Shown piece by piece: positions 10,527-21,138 of a stretch of 64,000 nucleotides of DNA. The translations under genes and the position numbers were made by a program. The notes under the pieces are model-generated. The model did not search any database. It saw only the letters and a program-made list of their open reading frames with translations, and was not told the origin of the DNA. The DNA is from Leucocoprinus leucothites (taxonomy: Eukaryota; Basidiomycota; Agaricomycetes; Agaricales; Agaricaceae): positions 868,001 to 932,000 of the forward strand of contig JAACJO010000015.1 in the NCBI GenBank assembly GCA_013368445.1, written 5' to 3'. Position 1 is the stretch's first letter. Each line of letters opens with the position of its first letter.

Positions 10527-12785
10527 GAAGCACCGGCTGGCAGCGGTTGTACGAATGCACCGCAATATAGAGTCAATCCCGGCCGTTAACTTGACCCTGA
10601 TGGTATGTTCATTGACCCTGAGCAAAAGTTTGATCGCCCCATGTGAGATGGAGTCAGAGAAGTGCATCAAAAATATGGCTTGACAACTGAGCCGGCTGAT
10701 ACTGTAGCAAAAGAAATCATGGACTCAAAGCCTCATGAATACTTCACGTTATCTCATCACCCATGAAGATGAAAGGGGTATGTACAGTTTTCGGAATCGG
10801 AACTTCGGAAGCGAGCTGGGAGCGAGCGCTACGTCAGCGATAACACGGCGAGTCCGAGGGGCGCCTAACGCAGGGACCGATCACCGAAGGAGGGGCTAGA
10901 TACATCAATGGGGTGTATTATGATAAGAGATAACTAAGACTGTGACACTAGAGTAGATATAATCAGTAACTTCAGAAAGTGGAAATAATTCAGGAAATAA
11001 GGGCACACCTGCTTTTTGATGAATCCATTGACAGTCATCGAGCCATTTAGCACAGGCTCAGGTATGTTATTACGCAAATCAAGAATATAGGCAATAACAC
11101 CCTCATCGGCGGTTGGTACAGGCCAAATTTCAGGCACTTCCGAGGTGATATGCTTGATCATGTCAATGACTTGATGATCTGTAAGCCTGTGACTGTAGTC
11201 TTTAACACTAACAGTCTCGGTAGGAGCTTGAGATGACACGAGAGGATGTTTCACAAGAGATAATGGGCCGACAAATGGTGATGAATTTGCATCTATGCTC
11301 ACTCTTTTATGCATAAAAAACCGCGAAATTACTATATGTTTCATAAATCGAACAACACGTCACGTCACATTCGTCATTTTTTGTTGTTCGGGAACCTCGG
11401 GTAACGCACTTTTTGAGGCCTGCTGTTCATTGCAGGACCAGATGTCACGCTATCCTGGAGTGTGTCTGCAAGCCAGATAATACTGTATATACAGCATTAA
11501 TTAGCTTTTTAAAAAGACTACAGTGAATTTGGGATCAATAATCAGCTTGTATATAAGTTGTAATCATCTACTACCTATGATTTCGAGTGATAATCTGAAA
11601 ACTGGACTATCCAGAGATATCGCTCCGCCAGAACCTATACTTTCTGATGGTGCTATGTCACCTCAAGCACTCGGGCCCAGTTGACTGTTGTTCGAGTGTC
11701 ACACTCAGATTTGGGTCTGTTGTTCGCCGGCGACCCCAATTTTTTTGTCACACACCCCTCCCCTGTTGTTCGATTTATGAAACATACAGTATCATTCAAA
11801 TAATACCTTTCAACCTTTGTTCAAAAAATTCAGAGTCGTTCGATTTATCTGCGCAGCAGCCTTTGAATGTCTCATTCAAGGCATGGATACCATTGAAGAA
11901 CCAACTTTATTACTTAAACAATGTGGATGGGTAGTAGGCTCCCGAGTCCTAGACTAGGAATCACAGACTGTACTGATACTTATCAATACAGACTCTGGTT
12001 ACCATTGCCACTGAAGTGAAGAAGGGCTTGGGAGCTTAGCCTCTATAGACTGACCAGGCATAATCTTCAGAGAAATTGGACACATTTTCATGTATAGTCT
12101 ACCTAGCCACATCACATCATATCTAGGAATAAATGATATGATTAAGTACGTCGCAGCTCAGGGATTGGCGCTTATTGCGGGCGGCGGCTGGGACAAGCCT
12201 TGATGGGCTCTCGGTGTGAAGTAAGCGATAGCGGCTCATGCGCCGTTATCTCTCGGTTCCCGCTCGCTCCCGAAGTTCCGTTCACGAAAGTTGTCACTAC
12301 CGAGATGAAAGTAATTCATGAGACTCTCAGATGTATGCCTAACCTCGCATCACTTTAATCCTGAAAGCCCGGTCTCAAAATAGGCCTTATTAGCTTGCGA
12401 ACTAATACCTCTACTAGTGGGGAGTTTAAACAGACACTAGTAGATCATCGTCCTCTTTGAAATACGGACTCCCCATGCGTGAAAAAGGCAGTAATTTCTG
12501 CAAGTCACTATCACGGGCCCGGTTCTCTACACCAGAGAGCACAAGTTCAACCAAGGCCGCACTTGTGTCGGACGAACTGAAACGAGCTCACTGTAAGCAG
12601 TACTGTCAGTGAACATTGAAAAACAAGTGAGAAGAGACAAGACAAGGTATGGTACAGCCAAAGTAGGCTCATTCAGAACTTGGCATAATGTCACAGCAAT
12701 ACAGCATATATTTCGCAAAACAGACACATTCATTTCGAAGGCACAATTCAAAATTTCCGTACGGCGCATACTATCTCGAGTCGGC
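10527..12785. mobile_element. Decayed inverted-repeat element and unassigned sequence
   Basis: There is no clear gene in 2.2 kb. A GC-rich stretch at about 10790-10870 (cggaacttcgg, agcgagc, gataac, cggcg) recurs inverted at about 12230-12295, as expected for degraded terminal inverted repeats. Inside lies a perfect 22-bp inverted pair at 11336-11357 and 11764-11785, and the 9-mer tgttgttcg or its complement occurs five times. A minus-strand frame at 10934-11344 has no recognisable domain. I interpret the stretch as a non-autonomous DNA transposon relic, family unknown. Confidence 0.35.
11336..11785. repeat. 22-bp perfect inverted repeat with tgttgttcg motifs
   Basis: The arms at 11336-11357 and 11764-11785 are exact reverse complements. 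The core 9-mer tgttgttcg also occurs at 11392, 11686, 11718 and 11764, and inverted at 11349. The cluster may be the terminal or subterminal repeat of a small element. Confidence 0.6.
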
Positions 12786-13353
12786 TCACGGAGAGGCACT
12801 GATCAAAAACCAGTGGTTTCCCTGGTCGTCCGGACTCCCAGGGGCAATCCTGATGTTCTCACCCTCTTCAACGTCAGTTGCACCCCAGAATGCTGTACGG
12901 TCGCCATCCTGAATACTAAAAGCGAGGTAAATTCACTCAGCACATGACATAGATCATGAAATTTACTGATTAAAAAGAGACTCACGTATAAATATTAGAT
13001 TCAACTTCCGTAATGTTCCAGACATAATTTCCCCGGGGGAGAACAATTGCACCGGAGCTTCCCCAACCCACTTCAAGATTCGGGTTGTTGGCAGGAGAAA
13101 TGGATTGCGTGGTCCCACCAGCATCTCTGATCACCCACTATGATATTTCGACGTGAGTTGGGCATGAAAATTCAATAAGAGCAAGATGGAAATTTTGAAC
13201 ACTACTGACAACTTGGTCGTCATTCGAGTCCGACATGTGGGTGAGAGTGGCATATTGGTTCGTCCCCATGAACGTGATAGCGAGATTGTCTCCTGTGGAG
13301 GAATCTGTAATGCGATTGACAATGTAGTAGGTTCCGGGAGCAGGTGTCGACAT
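12786..13353 (-). CDS. Small beta-trefoil (ricin-B-like) lectin-type protein
   Basis: Three exons (13213-13353, 12986-13137, 12786-12915) join in phase to 140 residues. The N-terminus MSTPAPGTYYIVNRITDSST and the repeated Q-x-W type motifs (D-D-Q-W-V-I-R-D at the first splice, G-N-H-W-F-L-I-S near the end) are typical of small basidiomycete beta-trefoil proteins, a group that includes CCL2-type lectins and mycocypin-like protease inhibitors. Other elements are S-P-A-N-N-P-N-L-E-V-G-W and P-R-G-N-Y-V-W. There is no signal peptide, as is usual for cytosolic mushroom lectins thought to act in defence against grazers. Sugar or protease specificity cannot be told from the sequence. The gene sits between two transposon relics, so mobility or copy-number variation is plausible. 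Confidence 0.8.
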
Positions 13354-13914
13354 GGTGAGATTGTACGAGATGTGAGAGATGACTGATACTGATTGGTGAG
13401 TAGGTTGGGTAACCGTAGGTCGGATAGTTCGAATTCCAGAGTGAGCATTTTATACTGGATTGGAACTCGGATATTTCCAATGACACTAACATCTTTGAGG
13501 GCATTGGTAATTGCATGATGCCAAGTCCAACCCTTCGAAGCACGGGGCATCCGTACGACATTTCTTCTGGATGTCAACTCTTGAACTGAAATTTTAAATT
13601 CATTGTGCATTCTTTTAAGAATACATAAACTTGCTCATTAACGGGAGGCATTCTACTAACGAATGACACAAAACAGCACAGTGTTCTCGTACTAATGTAC
13701 ACTAAATTAAACTTCTGAGCCAAGAATTGTTGAGTACAATGGGACAGACAAGCATCCCTGATGCTGACTTGGCAGGTGGCATGATTCTAGCAGAGTACTT
13801 GGATTATTTTTATCGGTATTGCTTCCACACACTGGGTCCGAATTATGACTTAATGACGAGTCGGTGGTAATAGTATGATACCACCCGTTCAATGGGGACT
13901 GAAACTAATCCTAC
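13354..13914. promoter_or_regulatory. Promoter region of the beta-trefoil gene
   Basis: Read on the minus strand, a TATA motif gtataaaatg is at 13446-13455, about 90 bp before the ATG at 13353. The remaining bases up to the pogo-like element show no gene. Confidence 0.5.
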
Positions 13915-14877
13915 TACAGTCATCTCTGTAGTAACCCATAGCAGTTCGTGGAAGGTCCGAGCTATGGGTTATGACAGAGTATGGTTATGAGAAAGATCGA
14001 AAAATACTATTAAAATAATCGAATAAAATATATTTAAAATACCCAGGCTCTCCTGAAGTCAATGAGCTCGTGTATCTGTCAAATGTAACGAGTGAAAGCT
14101 ACTTTCTAGTAAAATAATCATCAATACGGTATCTTTTAGCTTTTCTACCTCATCCAAGTGAACTTGTTGGTTGAAAGTGCGAAGAACTTGCTCCATCTTG
14201 CGAGCAAAAGGATCGGAGTTTGTTGCTAAGTGTCTTGTTAGCAACGAAGAGTTTGCTAAGAGTTGGGGCTAAATTTTATCCACACCATCACCAGAGTCAT
14301 CATCACCCCCATTGACCTCACTAAGCTCTCGTAGCTCCCATGATTGCATTACTGACTCATAAATTTCCTTGTCCGTTCTCTCATTCATAGTGCCATTTTC
14401 ATGTTCCGGGTTGGGGAGTGAGTCAATTGACATGCAATTATTCTCTTGTAGTACACCGTGGGCCTGGAGCTGATCAAGCAGTGTCTCGAGATCTTTGCTT
14501 GTTCTGAAGAAGAATCCTACGAGAATGAGACTGTTGCTCGAGTTTTCTGAGCCCTTTTTCAAGTATCTCAACTAAGTTATTAGGAAGCATAATGGGCGCA
14601 GAAACTGTTTTGTACAGCTAGGTCTATTCAAAATTCTGTCCTCAGTAGCCGGCACAGTACAAGCGCCCAAATGTCGAGCTCCAAATTCACTTTTTTACCA
14701 TATATGGTCACCAGCGCTATGGGTTTTTTCTGCCCCGGAGCTATGGGTTATGGGTTAGTACAGAATTATGGGTTTTGCCATCAAATCCCCTGCAAACCAA
14801 CTTGGGAGACCGAAAATCTATGGGTTACTACAGAATATGGGTTATTACAGGTATGGGTTATTACAGAGACGACTGTA
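13915..14877. mobile_element. Pogo/Fot1-like DNA transposon, deletion derivative
   Basis: The ends are inverted repeats: tacagtcatctctgtagtaa near 13915 pairs with the complement of ttacagagacgactgta ending at 14877, bounded by TA as expected for Tc1/pogo-type elements. The motif atgggtta recurs near both ends (subterminal repeats). The interior keeps only the 3' part of a transposase gene on the minus strand. Length is 963 bp, about half or less of an intact element, so it is non-autonomous. Confidence 0.72.
14059..14571 (-). pseudogene. Pogo-type transposase, C-terminal remnant
   Basis: Two neighbouring frames match the C-terminal region usual in fungal pogo/Tigger-type transposases: L-L-D-Q-L-Q-A-H-G-V-L, D-K-E-I-Y-E-S-V-M and E-V-N-G-G-D-D-D in one, and D-P-F-A-R-K-M-E-Q-V-L-R-T-F with L-K-D-T-V in the next. 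A stop and a frame change separate them near 14270. The DNA-binding and DDE domains are absent. Confidence 0.6.
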
Positions 14878-15600
14878 GAACGATGCTTGAACGGCTAGAT
14901 GATCAGAGCCCACGAACCACACCCGTACATGCTGTTCGGGATCTTAATCCTTGTTTGGCCTGCACTTTACCGAATTTATTCGAAATAAAACAGCAGGATG
15001 ATGTTACCTCATAGGGCAACTCTTCAACTCAGACCTCGACAAAAGATTCTAGTAGGTCATCCAATGCTTATACTATGCATGGTTTAATAAACGTAAGAGC
15101 ACTTGCTGGATTCTTCCAAGACGGCCGCTGACAGTGGCATCGTCTACAGGGAACTAACCACTTGAAGGAACCAGCAACCCGCGGTCCTGCCCTTGCTTGC
15201 CGATCTGGTGCCAATATATGGGTCAGAGGCATCAATCTAATGATCTCTCCGTGCCTCGAGGCTAGGAAAGTATAGTAGAGCTGGACGGACACTTAGAAGA
15301 GACACCATGGTTAGAGTCAGGTGTGTTCAAGATCGAATTTGGAGTTTTGTGTACTTTATTGTATCAGTCCGGTTTCGACTGCATTATGGCGTCAAAACCT
15401 CTGGATTTTTAATTTCTCTGCCCTCCGACATACACTATTCATATACCCAGTGGACCCGACCAGGTCCCAGCATGCTCGATGGCACAAATGGTGCAATGAC
15501 ACATCTACACGATACAACGATATGAGACAACAAGATATCAAGAACAGACCAGTATATAGTATAATAATATTATCAATAACACGGATGCGTGCCTCATTCC
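14878..15600. other. Intergenic, no gene seen
   Basis: Only short open frames with no recognisable domain or splice pattern. Confidence 0.5.
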
Positions 15601-15738
15601 GAGGCTCTGATTATGCACCTGGTTGAGGCTCTGATTATGTACCTCCATGAGGCTATGACTATGCACTTTCTTACTGAGGCTACGACTATGCACCTCTCTG
15701 AGGCTTGGCTTGCAAACCCCTATGAGGTTACACTTATC
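15601..15738 (+). repeat. Minisatellite, about 24-bp units
   Basis: Five to six imperfect tandem units begin gaggct at 15601, 15625, 15649, 15676 and 15700, with a partial unit at 15724. Most contain tatgcacct or a variant. It abuts the left end of the Tc1-type element. Confidence 0.75.
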
Positions 15739-15740
15739 TA

Positions 15741-17332
15741 CAGTGGCTCAAAAAACTGTCCCAATGTTTTCGCATTTTGGACATATTTGCTAATACTAGG
15801 GTAGATATATGGCCTAGTATCCTGAAAATATTCACACAGGTACCTTGACATATTAGGAGCATATATTCCCATGATCACATGATCCTGTACATCAATTAAT
15901 TATTAATGAATTATCGAAAATATCTACTCATTGGGACAGTTTTTTGACCCCCTGTCAGCCTCCCAGTATCTACCTTGTAACATGCCAGGAGAGCATCAGG
16001 GCAGACATGGGAGTGATAAACAAGATCATGTGACCTTGGTTGACATGTTGAGATGGTTACAACTGTCTTTCTTCCTACCACTACATCATAAAAGCTATCT
16101 CCTCTACATAATACTCTCAAGTCACTTCTCTTCTCAAAGATGGCTATTCCTTGCACCAGACTGAACATAAAACTGGTCTAGGCAAGTCTACTGTTGAGAG
16201 AATCAAGAAAGAAGTTGATGGGGACAAGGAAAACAACAAGGGAGGATGTCCTTCCAAGCTTTCTCCTCATGATAAAAAAGCAATAATTCACCAAATAACC
16301 TCTGGAAAGCTAGACAATGCTGTCCAGACTACAAATTTCATTAACTCTACTCTGTCTGACCCTGTCACATCCCAAACTGTCAAAAATACCCTTCAGGATA
16401 ATAGATTTCACTCTGTAACCAAGATCAAACAACCTCTACTCAAAAAGCAACATTGTGAGGAACACCTTGACTTTGCACATGAACATAGGAATTGGACAGT
16501 GGAGGACTGGAAGAGGGTGTTGTAGATAGATGAAACAAATATCAACAGGATTGGGTCAGATGGAAAGGTGTATACCTGGAAGGAGAGGAGGGAACCACTG
16601 TCAGATAGGACCACTCTCCCTACTGTTAAATGTGGAGGAGGTGGTAACATGATGGTGTGGGGGTGTATGGGGTGGAATGGGGTAGGAAACCTGATAGAGG
16701 TTCAAGGGAATATGGATGCAGTGCAATACTGTGAGACTTTGGACAATGGGGTGGTGGAAGCTTTGAAAAGTTGGAGATGGAGGAGGAGGAGAGGATATTC
16801 CAGCAGGATAATAACCCAAAACACACCTCAAAACTGGGACAACAATGGTTTGTGGACAACAACATTCAAGTTCTATTATGGCCTGCACAATCCCCTAACC
16901 TAAATTCTATTGAACACCTCTGGACCTACCTGAAGGACCAGCTGAAGGCATATGAAAGACCATCCAAGGGAGTATTTGGATAGTGGGAGAGGCTAGTAGA
17001 GGAGTGGAATAAGATTCCAGCAGAAAGGTGCCAAAGGCTGATAGAAAGCATGCCCAGAAGGATTGAGGCAGTTATCAGGGCAAAAGGAGGTCATACAAAG
17101 TATTGAGTAAGTAGATAACAGGGGGTCAAAAAACTGTCCCAATGAGTAGATATTTTCAATAATTCATTAATAATTAATTGATGTACAAGGTCATGTGATC
17201 ATGTGAATATATGCTCCCAATATGTCGGGGTACCTGTGTGGATATTTTCAGGATGCTAGGCCATATATCTGCCCTGGTATTGGCAGATATGTCCAAAATG
17301 CGAAAACATTGGGACAGTTTTTTGAGCCACTG
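15741..17332. mobile_element. Tc1-type transposon with 215-bp inverted ends
   Basis: The outer ends cagtggctcaaaaaactgtc (15741) and its inverse (ending 17332) are flanked by TA duplications at 15739-15740 and 17333-17334. The inverted ends run 15741-15955 and 17118-17332. Each end is itself bounded by an inverted copy of the aaaaactgtcccaatg motif, so the motif appears four times. A broken transposase gene lies between. The strong similarity of the two ends suggests a fairly recent insertion. Confidence 0.88.
16121..17106 (+). pseudogene. Tc1-family DD34E transposase, broken
   Basis: The reading begins in a helix-turn-helix (L-L-K-D-G-Y-S-L-H, then G-L-G-K-S-T-V-E-R-I). It continues through R-N-W-T-V-E-D-W-K-R-V-L to an in-frame tag at 16523, just before the first catalytic Asp (I-D-E-T-N). 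The M-M-V-W-G-C-M-G-W-N-G core follows. A frameshift at about 16765-16790 moves the reading to the frame with the second Asp (Q-Q-D-N-N-P-K-H-T) and the Glu (S-P-N-L-N-S-I-E-H-L-W). There are 34 residues between the second Asp and the Glu, the DD34E spacing of Tc1. A second tag follows at 16981 and the end is at 17106. No in-frame ATG is seen before the first helix. The gene cannot make a full transposase. Confidence 0.88.
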
Positions 17333-17334
17333 TA

Positions 17335-18509
17335 TCTCTTCACCACTACTTGGCTTAGACGGGCCGGCCAAATTATTTATAACCACACCACTATATGCCT
17401 CGAGCGGGCCCGCTGGGATACAACTTGTTTACACTAAAGTATGGATGTTTACTGCTTCCGGAACAACTCTAAGCCACTTTAAAAAGACGCTTTTTGAGCG
17501 TTAGCCCTCTCGCTCGACCTCCGTTGAACACAACAGCTGTGCGGTTTGCAGGTGACCCATCCACATTCTCCTTCGGTCTCACAAACAAAGGAAATGTCGA
17601 AGCAGCAATGGGGAGCGTAGCAGTGAAGGTAGACGACGAGGTCAGAACTCACTTTACTAGGCAGTTAGTCTGTTATGGGAGTATGTTTGAGGTAGTAGTT
17701 GTGACTGAGAGTGTAGAATTGACTGTAGAATTAAGAAGAAAATACAATGTATTTATACTAGAATGTCCGAATAATATCTACATATAGAGGACATTACACC
17801 ATTGTTTCGAGGTGGTAAAGGGTACAGGTAAAACATATTGTAAAACATGTATAGTCCGCACGAAGTATCGGTGCGTAAACATAGTGGTATCTAATAATAG
17901 AATGCATATGTCATAATTGAGAGTGAAATATGGCAGCGTGTAGACGTGCACGTGATTCAACAGGAAATTGGCCGCTTATAGCCACATTTTCTTTCCTCAC
18001 ATTTTGTATGTGGTTGTCTGGATTTGAAATAAATTATACAGTATTACCCTACATGGAATGAGTAGTCACAAGAGCAGATCCCGGAAACAAGTCTACGTAC
18101 CCGCCGACTTATAGCGCGGCCCTTGCAAAAGAACCAGAACCTAATCAATTAGTTGGGCACAAAGTTCTTTGCGAGCCTCGGGGAAGATCGAGGTGACGGT
18201 CCCTTGAAATACTTCCTTCAATGCCCAAGCAACGCGGGTCAGCATGGGACTACTTCTATGAAAATTATGAAGACTACGCTGACATTCGGTTGGCTGCATT
18301 GCGATCACTGTCTACGCCACTCCAGGTGATAATTTGAGGAATGAGAAGTATGGATATTTCACTCGTAGTAACTGGTGACACCATGGTTCATATCTTGATT
18401 ACCCGTTCGCAAACTTGGAGTCAACGACCCCTTAATGATTCGAGGCGAACGCATACTCTTTTATTATTTGTTACACCAAAAGAAAAGAAACCATATAAAC
18501 TAATGAAAT
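17335..18509. other. Intergenic, no gene seen
   Basis: There is 1.2 kb between the Tc1 element and the GST gene. Short open frames only; I find no domain, repeat or RNA gene. Confidence 0.5.
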
Positions 18510-19366
18510 TCAATGATCAACACTCGCATATTCCTTCAAGTTCCCCATAAACCTCTTCCACCTTCCCCCACTCCATCCCATCACCCTCTCCCACTCCTCA
18601 CTCTCCTCCCCAAAAGCTACTCTAATCGCATCCAAAATCCCTGCGATCACAAAATCGCAAAAGGTGACCGTATCACCCATAACAAAGTCTCCAGGCTTGG
18701 TGTTCTTACTTAACCATGTGTCGATGGTATTAAACGACTCTTCGACTTTTTTCCATTGCGCTGCGAGTGCTTCTTTGCCTTTGGGATATAGCTCGGATAA
18801 AGGGTCGGCAAAGTCCCTTCGGTGGTATGCGTAGTATTCGGCACTTATTGGGTTCAAGACATTTTCGGTGATTTTGGGCAATAGGAGAGGGTACAAGTGG
18901 CCTGTAGGCCATGGAGGACCTATGAGATCTGCGATGTGTTTGTAGAATGCAGCTTGGAGTGCTTCTGTTCCCGGTGGAAAAACGCATGGTGTGGAGGGGT
19001 AGGCTTTATCTAGGTATTCGGCGATTTTGTAAGAGTCGGTTATCATGGCTTTTGGAGACCCTTCGGAGGAGTTGTCGGGACCGTAGTCGATGATGGAGGG
19101 ACAGGTGTAGAGGGGGGTGCCGTCGCGTTTTATGGTGAGAGGTGGGATTCCGAGGGATGAGAGCGTGGGTGCGATGGAAGGGTATTCGAGGGTGATGGTT
19201 TTGTAGGGGAGTTTTTTGTAGTTGAGCACGTATCTGGTAGTTTGAGAGTTTGGGTGGATTTGATGGGTAGTGACATAGAGCTGTGGGCTACTGACCGCGT
19301 TTTCCATGGGTTAGGAGACCAAGTTTTTAGTCCTTCTTTGGAAGCGATATCGTAGAAGATGATCAT
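18510..19366 (-). CDS. Glutathione S-transferase-like protein
   Basis: Exon 1 (19296-19366) encodes MIIFYDIASKEGLKTWSPNP and W-K-T-R. An intron at 19234-19295 is followed by Y-V-L-N-Y-K-K-L-P-Y-K-T and the rest, 264 residues in all. The first 100 residues form the thioredoxin-like GST_N domain (L-P-Y-K-T, G-I-P-P-L, D-S-Y-K-I-A-E-Y-L-D). The remainder is the helical C-terminal domain. The pattern M-I-x-F-Y-D-I...W-S-P-N-x-W-K-T-R-Y is typical of a basidiomycete Ure2p/GST-like group. It probably conjugates or reduces small electrophiles with glutathione in the cytosol. An ATG inside the intron-containing frame (19307) gives a longer open frame but lacks this conserved N-terminus, so 19366 is preferred. 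Confidence 0.85.
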
Positions 19367-19933
19367 GGTTTTGTCGGAGCTCTTGGTTGAGGGTAGGATG
19401 ACTGGGGTGCGAAGTCTTCCCTCCCAGATGGAATTTTATAATCGTGGTGGCCCGTGAGTGCCGGCGAAGTTGAGTTCGCAGATATGTGTGATCATGGTTC
19501 TTTGATGAGTAAGTTGCGTTGCACATAGGTTTTGCATTGAGACTGCTGCGCTCTGTACCCCATTTGAAGAATATAGTAATTATAGATAATTTCCTTATTC
19601 AAAGATTGGTCAAATGTGTGAATCTTCGGAGATAGAGTCGCTCAGAATATAATTATTCCTCACGGTAAAATGGCGCAAAGGCTGTTCTGTGTTATGACAT
19701 CATATTCTACGCAGGTGACGGTGTAACGTTATTTTAAATGTGTACGGATCACTTATGTACTCGTGCTCCGATGGCCATAGAATAAGTACCGAAGCAGCTA
19801 GAAAGCTCGGCTTGAGCTCCAAGCCCCACGAACCACTGGAGTCGAAGGCAATAAAGCTCATGACATAACTGATGATTAATTTCTCCTGCGTATAAAGTCA
19901 AAAGGTCGAAACTGGATTCCTTAAACTCATATA
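19367..19933. promoter_or_regulatory. Divergent promoter region of GST and VPTQT protein
   Basis: This 567-bp gap lies between divergent genes. A tataaag box at 19891-19897 is only about 40 bp before the ATG at 19934, implying a very short leader for the + gene. Confidence 0.5.
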
Positions 19934-20914
19934 ATGGCTACTCAGATCATCACACCTGGTGCATTATCTGCTACTCGAAGTTTACCCGCTACGCCATCAC
20001 CGATTGTAACTCCACTACCAGCAGTACAGCCGTCAATTCAGACGGTACCGATACAGACCACGGTTCAGACAGCACCGGTGCAGACAGTACCAACACAGAC
20101 AGTACCGACACAGACAGTACCGACACAGACAGTACCGACACAGACAGTACCGACACAGACAGTACCAGTTCAGACAGTACCGACCCAGACAGCAACAGTT
20201 CAGCCAGGAGTAGCACCAGTACAAACAGCACAAATAGCGCCTGCAGGGATGGGAGCTACGCAGTCACAGTATCCGTATGGGAACCCCGCAACGGCGGTTG
20301 AGCAACCTGTGATGGAAGGGATTGGCGGGTCCTCAGTCGGAAGGAGGGCAATTCCAGGGGGAGGGATAGTACAGCCACCAGCTGCAATGGAAGGGATTGG
20401 CGGGTCGTCGATTGGAATGAGGACAGGGGGTGGGATGGTGCAGCCGCCGATGGTTGGAGGAGGTGCACCGATGATGGCCCCTGGAATGGGAGGAGGTGGG
20501 GTGATGATGGCCCCTGGAGTGGGAGGTGGGACGATGATGGCGCCAGAAATTGGAGGCGCTGGTACAACGATGGCGCCAGGAATGGGAACGACGATGGCAC
20601 CAGGGATGGGAGGAGTTGGAACAACGATGGCGCCAGGAATGGGCTTGGGAGCTTCGCAGCCAGTGTATCAGCAACAGCCGCCCAGTGTCATCATTCAACC
20701 AACGCCAAGCTATTCGGTTCCTAACTATTCAGTGATGCCTCAGTATGGGGGAGGGTATGGATATGGTGGACAAGGAGGATATGGGGGATACGCTGGAGGG
20801 TACGGGGGAATGAATGGGGCTGGTGGATACGGAACAACAGGACCAACAGTGATACACTTGCCCAGACGACACCATCGACGCCATCGACACCACCATAGGC
20901 ATGATAGCTATTAG
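19934..20914 (+). CDS. Low-complexity VPTQT/Gly-Met-repeat protein with His/Arg tail
   Basis: This is a 326-residue intronless gene. Residues about 30-100 hold Gln/Thr/Val/Pro repeats, with about seven 5-residue units of the V-P-T-Q-T type encoded by near-identical 15-bp DNA repeats (about 20084-20188). The middle repeats M-A-P-G-M-G-G style units rich in Gly and Met (about 20470-20650). Then comes a Tyr/Gly-rich part (GGGYGYGGQGGYGG), and the protein ends PTVIHLPRRHHRRHRHHHRH plus D-S-Y. The Tyr/Gly-rich plus basic-tail plan resembles the proteins at 7481 and 10185. There is no signal peptide or membrane segment. The function is unknown. The repeats are expected to vary in length between strains. 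Confidence 0.7.
   Translation: MATQIITPGALSATRSLPATPSPIVTPLPAVQPSIQTVPIQTTVQTAPVQTVPTQTVPTQTVPTQTVPTQTVPTQTVPVQTVPTQTATVQPGVAPVQTAQIAPAGMGATQSQYPYGNPATAVEQPVMEGIGGSSVGRRAIPGGGIVQPPAAMEGIGGSSIGMRTGGGMVQPPMVGGGAPMMAPGMGGGGVMMAPGVGGGTMMAPEIGGAGTTMAPGMGTTMAPGMGGVGTTMAPGMGLGASQPVYQQQPPSVIIQPTPSYSVPNYSVMPQYGGGYGYGGQGGYGGYAGGYGGMNGAGGYGTTGPTVIHLPRRHHRRHRHHHRHDSY
20084..20188 (+). repeat. 15-bp tandem repeats in coding sequence
   Basis: About seven units of acagtaccgacacag, several of them identical, encode the V-P-T-Q-T run of the host gene. Confidence 0.8.
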
Positions 20915-21138
20915 AGTCGAGTAGACAAATGATGTATTGATGCTTGTCAGTCGCGTGTGAATCCATCAATACCATCAAATGATCTCAAGTCACACGGTGG
21001 GGTGTGATTTTCTCTTGTTCTGACCCCACACAAAGCTTTGTTACCCCCGCCCCGACTGACGATTCCCCCCCGCCCAGGCGACGACCCCTCCCTCGCCGTT
21101 CCCCTCTTTTATTTCTACCTTCCACTCTTTTATACAAT

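Noticed and set aside
19989..20698. Antisense frames rich in Leu/Ser/Val or Cys/Trp over the VPTQT gene
   Set aside because: Produced by the tandem repeat composition; no independent start, promoter or domain.
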